Below are positions 45,910 through 53,823 of a stretch of DNA of 56,348 nucleotides, in pieces. Below the pieces are notes generated by a model. That model had not been told where the DNA came from and did no database searches. It worked only from the letters and a program-made list of their open reading frames with translations. Position numbers and translations under genes: made by a program. Position 1 is the first letter of the stretch. Every line of letters begins with the position of its first letter. Source of the DNA: Acidimicrobiia bacterium (GTDB lineage Bacteria > Actinomycetota > Acidimicrobiia > Acidimicrobiales > Bin134); NCBI GenBank assembly GCA_022822265.1, contig JAJECA010000044.1, forward strand, positions 1 through 56,348, given 5' to 3'.

Positions 45910-47415
45910 TTAGTGGGTGGGGACGTGAAGGCGGAGGCTTAGCAGAGCGTCGTCGGCCAGATCGAGGATGGGCTCGGGGTAGACGCCGACGGCCAAGGTG
46001 AACAGCACCACGATGGCGACGGCCACCGCCGGGCCGCGGGGTATGCGGAGGCGGGGGGCGTCGGGTTCGGGGGCATCTAGGAACATGGCCACCACGATCC
46101 GCAGGTACAAGAAAGCAGCCACCACCGCGGCCAACATGGCGATCACCGCCAGCCAGAAGGAGCGGGCGTCCACCGCGGCGGTGATTACCTCGAACTTGGC
46201 CCAGAACCCCGCGGTGAACGGGATGCCGGCCTGTGACAGCAACAGCACCGTGAAGGCGGCGGCCAGCAGCGGGCGGCGGGCGGCCAGGCCCCTCAGGCTG
46301 TCGATGCCGGTGCCCTCGTCGCCCGGGCCGCTCACCACGGTGATCACCGCGAAGCTGCCGATGGCCATGGCGGCGTAGGCGGCCAGGTAGAACAGCACGC
46401 TGGCCACACCGTCATCGGTGGCGGCCTGCACGCCGACGAGGATGAACCCGGCGTGGCTGATCGAGGAGTAGGCCAAGATCCGCTTCACGTCGGTCTGGAC
46501 GATGGCCAGCATCGACCCCACCGCCAAGCTGGCGATGGCCAGGCCGAACACCACCGGCTGCCAGTCGTCGGCCACTTCGCCGAACCCGGCGAAGAACACC
46601 CTCAGCAGGGCGGCGAACCCGGCGGCCTTCACCCCGGCGGCCATGTACGACACCACCGGCGAGGGTGCCCCCTGGTACACGTCGGGAGTCCAAGCATGGA
46701 ACGGCACCGCAGCCACCTTGAAGCCGAGTCCCACCAGCAGCATGGCCATCCCAGCCAGCAGCAGCCCGTTGTCGCCCAGGTTGTCGTTCCGGAGAATGTT
46801 CTCGATGTCAATCAGGTTGAGCGATCCGGTGGCCCCGTACACCAAGGCGATGCCGTAGAGCAGGAAGGCCGAGGCGAACGCCCCCAGCACGAAGTACTTG
46901 ATGCCCGCTTCCTGCGACTCGGCCCGGCGCAGATGCATGGCCACCAGCACGTATACCGCCAGCGACAGAATCTCCAGGCCCAAGAACAGCACGATGAGGT
47001 TGTTGGCCACCGCCATGGTCATGCCGCCGGCGGCCGACAGCATCAACAGCACGTAGAAGGCCGGGCCGTCGAGGCCTTCGCGTTGCAAGAACCCGTCGGC
47101 TATCAGAGCGGTCAGCACCACGGTGCCGGCCAGAAGTATGACGATGAACACCGAGAAGTGGTCCACCCCGATCGATCCGGCAATGGTCGAGTGAGGGCCC
47201 AATTGGGAGACCCGTATCGAAACCGGGATGGCGGTGGCCAGCACCCCTAGCCCGGCAGCCACCGTCCAGGCCGATGCGAACCATGGAGGCAGCCGGCTGC
47301 CGACCAGCGACACGATGGTCAACAGCACCACCGCGGCCCCGGCCATCACCAGATGGGGGATGAGCGGCAACCAGTGGATCTCGGGGATTTCGGCCTGGGC
47401 GAGGATCGGGAGCAT
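45910..47415 (-). CDS. nuoN: NADH-quinone oxidoreductase subunit N
   Basis: 501 residues, about 14 transmembrane helices, one of the three antiporter-like proton channels of complex I. It has the family Lys/Glu residues within membrane helices and the RILAYSSISHAGFILVG segment shared by NuoL/M/N. Last gene of the operon; shares a single base with nuoM. The 70 bases after it toward the Cache gene contain no strong terminator. Confidence 0.95.
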   Translation of the reverse strand: MLPILAQAEIPEIHWLPLIPHLVMAGAAVVLLTIVSLVGSRLPPWFASAWTVAAGLGVLATAIPVSIRVSQLGPHSTIAGSIGVDHFSVFIVILLAGTVVLTALIADGFLQREGLDGPAFYVLLMLSAAGGMTMAVANNLIVLFLGLEILSLAVYVLVAMHLRRAESQEAGIKYFVLGAFASAFLLYGIALVYGATGSLNLIDIENILRNDNLGDNGLLLAGMAMLLVGLGFKVAAVPFHAWTPDVYQGAPSPVVSYMAAGVKAAGFAALLRVFFAGFGEVADDWQPVVFGLAIASLAVGSMLAIVQTDVKRILAYSSISHAGFILVGVQAATDDGVASVLFYLAAYAAMAIGSFAVITVVSGPGDEGTGIDSLRGLAARRPLLAAAFTVLLLSQAGIPFTAGFWAKFEVITAAVDARSFWLAVIAMLAAVVAAFLYLRIVVAMFLDAPEPDAPRLRIPRGPAVAVAIVVLFTLAVGVYPEPILDLADDALLSLRLHVPTH

Positions 47416-48998
47416 CAGTGGCCCTCCTCCTCGCCGTAGTGGGCCTTGAGCTCGCGGAGCTCCTCGAAACTGCCCTCGGGCCGATCACCCACGGTGGGCG
47501 ATTCGATTCCCTCGACTTCCTCCATGTGCTCGATCAACGCGTTGACGGCGGGCTCCATGCGCTCGATCACCGGCTTGGGGTACACCCCCAAGAACACGAT
47601 GAGCCCCACCAGCGGCGCCATCACCAGCTTTTCCTGCCAATTGAGATCGGGCATCGACCGGTTGGCGTCGTCTGGGGTGCCGTGGAACACCCGCTGGTAG
47701 GCCCACAGCAGATACAGGGCAGCCAGGATGACCCCGGCGGCGGCCACCACCGCCCACCAGCGGTGGGCCACGAAGGCCCCGGCCAGAATCAAGAACTCGC
47801 CCACGAAGCCGTTGAGGCCGGGCAGGCCCACCGACGACAGCATCACCACGGTGAATACCGCGGCCAGCACTGGGGCGGCCTTCTGGAGCCCGATCATCTC
47901 GGAAATCTGGCGGGTGTGGCGGCGCTCGTAGATGAAACCCACCAACAAGAACAGCGCCCCGGTGGACAGGCCGTGGTTCACCATCTGGAGCAACCCGCCT
48001 TCGATGCCCTCGGTGTTGATGGAGAAGATGCCCAGCACGATGAATCCGAGGTGGGCCACCGATGAGTAGGCCACCAGGCGTTTCAGGTCGCGCTGCATGG
48101 TGGCCACCACCGCTCCGTACAAAATGCCGATCACCCCGAGGGTGAACAGCAGCGGGGCGAAGTAGCGGGAGGCCTCGGGGAACAGATACAGGCCGAAGCG
48201 GACCAGCCCGTAGGTGCCCAACTTGAGCAGCACCCCGGCCAGGATCACCGACCCGGCGGTGGGGGCCTCGGTGTGGGCGTCGGGCAGCCAGGTGTGTACT
48301 GGGAATATGGGCACCTTCACCGCAAAGGCCAGCGCGAACGACAAGAAGATCCAGCGAGCGGTGATGGTGGGCAGCTCGCCGGCGCTGTTGGCCAGTTCAA
48401 CGAGGTTGAACGTGACCGCTCCGCCGGTCTCCCGGGCGGTGAGCAGCGCAAGGGCCAGCATCCCCACCAACATGAGGGCCGAGCCCAGCATGGTGAACAA
48501 GAAGAACTTGGTGGCCGCATACTTGCGGTTTTCGTGGCCCCACTTTCCGATGAGGAAGTACATGGGAATCAGCACGACCTCGAAGAACAAGAAGAACAGC
48601 ACCAGATCGAGGGCCAGGAACACCCCGAGGCAGCCGGTTTCCAGCACCAGCATCCAGATGTAATAGGCCTTGGCGTCGTGGGGCGGGTCGCAGGCCACGA
48701 TTGCGATGGGGAACAGAAAACCGGTGAGCACCACCAAGAACAGCGAGATGCCGTCCACCCCGACGTGCCAGGAGATGCCGGCTGAGCCGATCCACTCGGC
48801 GAACTGGGTGAACTGGAAACCGCCGTCGCCGGCCTCGAACGCGGCCATCAGCCACAGGGTGAGCGCCCCGGTAGCCGCCGAGGTGGCCACCGCCACCGGC
48901 TTGAGCACCATCGAGCGAGACGGGGCGATCAACGCGATGGCCGCCGCCCCCACCAGAGGCAAAAAGATGATGACCGGAAGCACCATAGAGCCGTCCAT
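47415..48998 (-). CDS. nuoM: NADH-quinone oxidoreductase subunit M
   Basis: 527 residues, about 14 helices, second antiporter-like subunit. Family segments are EVVLIPMYFLIGKWG, PVHTWLPDAHTEAPTAGSVILAG and RLVAYSSVAHLGFI. The C-terminal tail after the last helix is long and acidic (about 30 residues, ending GEEEGH), an unusual cytoplasmic extension. Shares one base with each neighbour, so it is tightly co-translated. Confidence 0.95.
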   Translation of the reverse strand: MDGSMVLPVIIFLPLVGAAAIALIAPSRSMVLKPVAVATSAATGALTLWLMAAFEAGDGGFQFTQFAEWIGSAGISWHVGVDGISLFLVVLTGFLFPIAIVACDPPHDAKAYYIWMLVLETGCLGVFLALDLVLFFLFFEVVLIPMYFLIGKWGHENRKYAATKFFLFTMLGSALMLVGMLALALLTARETGGAVTFNLVELANSAGELPTITARWIFLSFALAFAVKVPIFPVHTWLPDAHTEAPTAGSVILAGVLLKLGTYGLVRFGLYLFPEASRYFAPLLFTLGVIGILYGAVVATMQRDLKRLVAYSSVAHLGFIVLGIFSINTEGIEGGLLQMVNHGLSTGALFLLVGFIYERRHTRQISEMIGLQKAAPVLAAVFTVVMLSSVGLPGLNGFVGEFLILAGAFVAHRWWAVVAAAGVILAALYLLWAYQRVFHGTPDDANRSMPDLNWQEKLVMAPLVGLIVFLGVYPKPVIERMEPAVNALIEHMEEVEGIESPTVGDRPEGSFEELRELKAHYGEEEGH

Positions 48999-50968
48999 TA
49001 CAACCCTGCCCTATATATGAACCAGGCCAGCAGCCCCACTGCGCCGATGGCGATGCCCAGGGCGTAGCTGCGCACCAGGCCAGTTTGCGACACCCGCAGC
49101 TTGGTCCCGGCCCGGCGGATCAGGGTGCCGGTGGCGTCGACCGCACCGTCCACCACCTGCTCATCGAACTGGGTGGTGCGCTCGAAGGCCCGACGGCCGG
49201 GGCCGCCCATGAAGTTGGAGACGGTCTCGTCGATGCGCCAAGCACGGGCCAAGAAGGGGTGCTCGATGCGGGCCGGGTCGATCCGGCGGCGGATGTACAC
49301 CACGGCACCGGCCGACACCCCGCCCAGACTTCCGACAATGGCCACGATGGCCAATATCCACTGGGTGCCCCCGCCGAAGGGAAGGTGGCCGGAGTTGCCG
49401 AACAGCGACGGCTTCAGCCAGTTGCCCAAGAAGTGGACATCGGAGGTGAACGGCAGATTGAACACTCCAGCGACAATGGCTAATCCGGCCAGCGCCATCA
49501 GCGGGACGGTCATGGTCCAGGGCGACTCGTGTGGGTGTCGGTGGGGCGGGCCAGCCTCGGAGGCGGCTTCGGCCGTATCCTCAGCTTCCTCACCAGCCTC
49601 AGCTTCAACTTGAGCCTCAGCCTCAGCCCAGCGGGGCGGGCCGAAGAAGGTCATGAGCACCAACCGGGTCATGTAGAAGGCGGTGAGGATGGCGGTGGCC
49701 AAAAGCAGCACCCACAGCACCTTGTTCTCGCCGTAGGCGTAGGCCAGGATCTCGTCTTTCGACCAGAAGCCCGAGAACGGCGGCACCCCGGCAATGGCCA
49801 GCCAGCCGGCCACGAAGGTCATCGAGGTGATGGGCAGCAGCCGGGCCAGCCCCCCGTAGCGGCGGATGTCTTGGTCGCCGTCCATGCCGTGGATTACCGA
49901 CCCGGCCCCCAAGAACAGCAGCGCCTTGAAGAAGGCGTGGGTGACCATGTGGAAGATGGCGGCCACGTAGGCGCCTGAGCCCACGGCCACGAACATGAAG
50001 CCGAGCTGGCTGACGGTGGAGTAGGCCAGCACCTTTTTGATGTCGTTCTGGGCCACGGCGATGGTGGCGGCCATCAGCGCGGTGCCCAAGCCCACCCACA
50101 TGATGAGGTCGGGTACCCAACCGTGGGCCTCGGCGATTATCGGGTTCATCCGGGTGAGCAGGTACACCCCGGCGGTGACCATGGTGGCGGCGTGGATGAG
50201 GGCCGACACCGGGGTGGGGCCGGCCATGGCGTCAGGCAGCCAGATGTGCAGCGGGAACTGGGCCGACTTGCCAGCCGCGCCCACCAAAAGCAGCACCACG
50301 ATGGCCGAGGCGGTGCCCGCGGCCACGCCGTGCGATTCGACCTCGAAGAAGATCTCCCCGTACTGGAGCGACCCGAAGGTGAGAAACGCCAGGAACATGG
50401 CCACCAGAAAGCCCCAGTCACCCACCCGGTTGGTGACGAACGCCTTCTTGCCCGCCGAGGCATTGGCCTCGTCGGTGAACCAGAACGAGATCAGCAGGTA
50501 GGAGCAGGCTCCCACTCCCTCCCAGCCCAGGAAGGTGAGCAGCAGGTTGTCGCCCAGCACCAGCATGAGCATGGAGAAGGCGAACAGGTTGAGGTAGATG
50601 AAGAACTTGGAAAAGCCCTCGTCGCCGTGCATGTAACCGATGGAATAGAGGTGGATGAGGGCGCCCACCCCGGTCACGAACAGGGCCATGGTGATGGACA
50701 GGGGGTCGGCCAGAAAGCCGATGTCCACCGCCAGCTTCCCGGCCGGCACCCACTCGAACAGGGTGACTACCGTCTCCCGTTCGTCGCCCTCGTGGCCGAT
50801 GAGCCCGATGAACACCAAAAGCGTGGCCACGAACGAGCCGCCCATCATGGCGGTGGCCAGCCAACCGGCCCGGGGCTCGCCCAGGCGACGGCCCAGCGCC
50901 AACAAGATCAGCACCCCGGCCAGCGGGAAAGCGGGGATCAACCAGACGAGATCAACAAGCGTGCTCAT
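48998..50968 (-). CDS. nuoL: NADH-quinone oxidoreductase subunit L
   Basis: 656 residues, about 16 helices including the long lateral helix region at the C-terminal side. Typical segments are FFIYLNLFAFSMLMLVL, FLGWEGVGACSYLLI, PLHIWLPDAMAGPTPVSALIHAATMVTAGVY and VLAYSTVSQLGFM. Around residues 445-475 an Ala/Glu/Asp-rich insert sits between FFGPPRW and HPHESPW, where relatives have little or none; it is encoded by a short DNA repeat (49579-49632). Nothing else is unusual. Confidence 0.95.
   Translation of the reverse strand: MSTLVDLVWLIPAFPLAGVLILLALGRRLGEPRAGWLATAMMGGSFVATLLVFIGLIGHEGDERETVVTLFEWVPAGKLAVDIGFLADPLSITMALFVTGVGALIHLYSIGYMHGDEGFSKFFIYLNLFAFSMLMLVLGDNLLLTFLGWEGVGACSYLLISFWFTDEANASAGKKAFVTNRVGDWGFLVAMFLAFLTFGSLQYGEIFFEVESHGVAAGTASAIVVLLLVGAAGKSAQFPLHIWLPDAMAGPTPVSALIHAATMVTAGVYLLTRMNPIIAEAHGWVPDLIMWVGLGTALMAATIAVAQNDIKKVLAYSTVSQLGFMFVAVGSGAYVAAIFHMVTHAFFKALLFLGAGSVIHGMDGDQDIRRYGGLARLLPITSMTFVAGWLAIAGVPPFSGFWSKDEILAYAYGENKVLWVLLLATAILTAFYMTRLVLMTFFGPPRWAEAEAQVEAEAGEEAEDTAEAASEAGPPHRHPHESPWTMTVPLMALAGLAIVAGVFNLPFTSDVHFLGNWLKPSLFGNSGHLPFGGGTQWILAIVAIVGSLGGVSAGAVVYIRRRIDPARIEHPFLARAWRIDETVSNFMGGPGRRAFERTTQFDEQVVDGAVDATGTLIRRAGTKLRVSQTGLVRSYALGIAIGAVGLLAWFIYRAGL
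49579..49632 (-). repeat. Three tandem 18-bp units inside nuoL
   Basis: Units at 49579-49596, 49597-49614 and 49615-49632 each begin CCTCAGC; the first two share CCTCAGCTTC. On the coding strand they give the Ala/Glu-rich insert of NuoL. The 18-bp period keeps the frame. Confidence 0.7.
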
Positions 50969-50975
50969 GACGGCG

Positions 50976-51278
50976 CTATCCCCTCAGCGCCGATAGGTCG
51001 TCGGCGGTGGCCTGGGGGCGGCGGCGGTTGATGGCCACCACGATGGCCAAGCCCACCACCACTTCGGCGGCGGCCACCACCAGCACAAAGAACACCGACA
51101 CCTGCCCGCCGATGTCGTTGAGCTCCCGCCCAAAGGTGATGAAGGTGAGGTTGACGGCGTTGAGCATCAGCTCCACGCACATGAACATGATCAGCGGGTT
51201 GCGCCGCACCAAAAGGCCCACCGCGCCGATGGTGAACAGGCCAGCAGCCAGAATCAGATACCAGGTAGCGGTGACCAT
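50976..51278 (-). CDS. nuoK: NADH-quinone oxidoreductase subunit K
   Basis: 100 residues, three transmembrane helices. The functionally important Glu lies in [13 protein letters not shown] in helix 2; the start [21 protein letters not shown] and the end [14 protein letters not shown] are typical of NuoK. Its ATG shares a base with the nuoJ stop (TGATG). Confidence 0.95.
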   Translation of the reverse strand: MVTATWYLILAAGLFTIGAVGLLVRRNPLIMFMCVELMLNAVNLTFITFGRELNDIGGQVSVFFVLVVAAAEVVVGLAIVVAINRRRPQATADDLSALRG

Positions 51279-51838
51279 CAGTCGTCTCCCGCGCTCTCTT
51301 GGGCCTCGTCGCTGCGGGCCATGCGGCGGGACATGACCACCGCGCCCACCACCGAGATGGTGAGCAGGGCGGCGGTGGCCTCAAAGGCGTACACGTAGTC
51401 GGTGAACAAAACGTCGGCGATCTGGCGGAGGTTGGAGTATTGGTCGAAGTTCTCGGTGATATCCAGCGTCAGGATCTTGGGGCCGGTTGGGCCGATAGAG
51501 CTGCTCAGGAGAAACGCAACCGCCAGCACAAAGGTGCCCAAGCCGACCAGGATGGCCAAGGTGCGTTGGCCGGTTATGGGCTCTACCGACAGGTCTTCGA
51601 GCCGGTCGACGCCCAGCAGCATTATCACGAACAAGAACAGCACCACGATGGCGCCGGCGTAGACGATGATCTGCACCGCGGCCAGGAAGTGGGCCTCCAG
51701 GTTCAAGAACAGCACGGCCATGCCGAACAGGGTTCCCACCAGGCTCAACGCGGCGTGTACCGGGTTGCGGGCCAGCACCACGCCCAGCGCCCCGGCCAGC
51801 ACTATGGCCGCGCACACTATGAAGACCGCGGTCTCCAT
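51278..51838 (-). CDS. nuoJ: NADH-quinone oxidoreductase subunit J
   Basis: 186 residues, five predicted helices. [39 protein letters not shown] (pi-bulge helix) and the late [15 protein letters not shown] segment are characteristic. Part of the membrane arm, next to NuoK. Shares one base with each neighbour. Confidence 0.94.
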   Translation of the reverse strand: METAVFIVCAAIVLAGALGVVLARNPVHAALSLVGTLFGMAVLFLNLEAHFLAAVQIIVYAGAIVVLFLFVIMLLGVDRLEDLSVEPITGQRTLAILVGLGTFVLAVAFLLSSSIGPTGPKILTLDITENFDQYSNLRQIADVLFTDYVYAFEATAALLTISVVGAVVMSRRMARSDEAQESAGDD

Positions 51839-52515
51839 CAGTGGTGGCCTCCGTGGTCGTCGGCATCGTGCTGACTGTGGTCCTCGGCAGCTTCGACGGC
51901 ATCGTCGGACTCATCCTCCGACTGGCCCCGCTCCGGGGAGCGGATGCCGTAGCCCAGCTCGCCCGACCAGGCCACCTTGCCCTCGTAAGCGGCCTGACCC
52001 GATGGCGAAGTGGCCCGAACCCACGCCGAGGTGTTCTCGTCGTCGCCGGGCTCCCAGTGTTCCCAGGGAAGCTGCTGGGGCCGGCCGTCGTCGTCCACCA
52101 CCAGCTCGTCTTTGGTGTAGATGGCGTCGGACCGGTTGGTGAATGAGAACTCGAACAGCTTCGACTCGGTGATGGCCTCAGTGGGGCAGGCCTCCACGCA
52201 CAGGTCGCAGTGGATGCACCGCAAGTAGTTGATCTCGTAGACGTAGCCGAAGCGCTCGCCGGGCGACACCGGATCGTCGGGCGGGTTGTCGGCCCCCCGC
52301 ACATAGATGCAGCGGGCCGGGCACACGCCGGCGCACAGCTCGCAGCCGATGCACTTCTCCATGCCGTCCTCGTAGCGGTTGAGCACGTGGCGGCCGTGGA
52401 AGCGCTCGGGCTTGGGGCGCTTCTCGTCGGGGTATTGGGTGGTGACCACCCGGCCCGACTCGGTGCCCTTGAGCATCTTGCGCAGGGTGACTGCAAATCC
52501 TCGGAGGTATCCCAT
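51838..52515 (-). CDS. nuoI: NADH-quinone oxidoreductase subunit I
   Basis: 225 residues with two 4Fe-4S ferredoxin motifs, [18 protein letters not shown] and [16 protein letters not shown], which carry clusters N6a and N6b to the quinone site. The C-terminal tail is longer than usual and both acidic and His-rich ([15 protein letters not shown]), looking like a metal-binding or flexible tail. 56 bases separate it from nuoH, the largest gap in the operon. Confidence 0.95.
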   Translation of the reverse strand: MGYLRGFAVTLRKMLKGTESGRVVTTQYPDEKRPKPERFHGRHVLNRYEDGMEKCIGCELCAGVCPARCIYVRGADNPPDDPVSPGERFGYVYEINYLRCIHCDLCVEACPTEAITESKLFEFSFTNRSDAIYTKDELVVDDDGRPQQLPWEHWEPGDDENTSAWVRATSPSGQAAYEGKVAWSGELGYGIRSPERGQSEDESDDAVEAAEDHSQHDADDHGGHH

Positions 52516-52571
52516 TTATCGGCCCTCTCCAACGATTGACGAGACTTCGCGCTTGGCGATCAAGCAACGGC

Positions 52572-53789
52572 TCACGCAAATCCTCCTTGGGGGTCGAGTT
52601 CCCGGCGTTGGCGGGCGGCCCGCAGGGCCAGGGCCAAGAGCCCGGCCAGTGCGGCCATGATGGCCAGCATCACGATCACCGCGGCGGCTCGGTTCCAACC
52701 CCGGTCGCCGGCCACGTCATAGGAGGCCAGCACCAGCAGCCAGCCCAGCGACAGGGGGATGAGCAGCTTCCAGCCCAAATCCATGAGCTGGTCGTAGCGG
52801 AAGCGGGGCAGGGTGGCCCGCAGCCACACGAAGGCGAACAGGAACAGCATCAGCTTGATGAAGAACCACAGCAGGCCCGACAGCCAGCCCACCGTGGTGA
52901 AGTCGGGGCCGTTGGGACCGCCCAAGAACAGCGTCACGATGATGGCCGACATGGTGATGGTGTTCATGAACTCGGCCAGGAAGAACAAGGCGAACCGGAT
53001 GGAGCTGTATTCGGTGTGGAAGCCCCCGACCAGCTCCTGCTCGGCCTCCACCAAATCGAACGGGGGCCGGTTGAGCTCGGCGGTGGCCGCGATCAAGAAG
53101 ATCACCATGGGCACCACCCAGGTAACCCACAGGTTCCAGTTCCACACCGACTGCTCGGCCACGATCTGGTTGGTGGACAAGCTGCCCGACTTCAACAGCA
53201 CTGCGGCCAGCGACAGCCCCAGGGCAGCCTCATACGACACCATCTGGGCCGAGGCCCGCACCGACGCCAGCAGCGGGTACTTGGAGCCCGACGACCACCC
53301 GGCCAGCATGACCCCGTATACCGCCACCGAAGACATGGCCAGCACCAGCAGGATGCCCACCGGCGGGTCGGACACCTGGAGGAAGGTCTCGTGGCCGAAC
53401 AGGGTGACTCGGCCGTCGCCGCCGCTGAAGTCTCCTCCCACCGGAACCACGGCGAACACCAAGAAGGCGGGCACCAGCGACAGGTAGGGGGCCAGCTTGA
53501 AGACCAAGCGGTCGGACTGCTCGGGGATGAGGTCTTCTTTGAAGAACAGCTTGATGCCGTCGGCCAGCGTTTGGAAGATGCCGAACGGACCGGCCAGGTT
53601 GGGGCCGATGCGGTTCTGCATGTCGCTGATGAGCTTGCGCTCGAACCAGATCATCAACATGACGGCCACCAACAGCACCGCGAAGGCCACTCCCACCTTG
53701 AGCAGGGTGATGAGCACTTCGGCCAGGCCCACCCCGCCCACATACAGGGGGTCGATGCCAAACACGGTGGGACCCAGAGCAGCGCTCAT
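52572..53789 (-). CDS. nuoH: NADH-quinone oxidoreductase subunit H
   Basis: 405 residues, about eight helices plus an extended C-terminal end. FERKLISDMQNRIGPNLAGPFGIFQTLADGIKL forms part of the quinone chamber, and the PFDLVEAEQELVGGFHTEYSSI loop is strongly conserved in the family. Initiates at the ATG at 53789, 34 bases after nuoG. Confidence 0.95.
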   Translation of the reverse strand: MSAALGPTVFGIDPLYVGGVGLAEVLITLLKVGVAFAVLLVAVMLMIWFERKLISDMQNRIGPNLAGPFGIFQTLADGIKLFFKEDLIPEQSDRLVFKLAPYLSLVPAFLVFAVVPVGGDFSGGDGRVTLFGHETFLQVSDPPVGILLVLAMSSVAVYGVMLAGWSSGSKYPLLASVRASAQMVSYEAALGLSLAAVLLKSGSLSTNQIVAEQSVWNWNLWVTWVVPMVIFLIAATAELNRPPFDLVEAEQELVGGFHTEYSSIRFALFFLAEFMNTITMSAIIVTLFLGGPNGPDFTTVGWLSGLLWFFIKLMLFLFAFVWLRATLPRFRYDQLMDLGWKLLIPLSLGWLLVLASYDVAGDRGWNRAAAVIVMLAIMAALAGLLALALRAARQRRELDPQGGFA

Positions 53790-53823
53790 CGGGTTTTGAC
53801 CCCTTGGTTCGACAAACCCGCGG

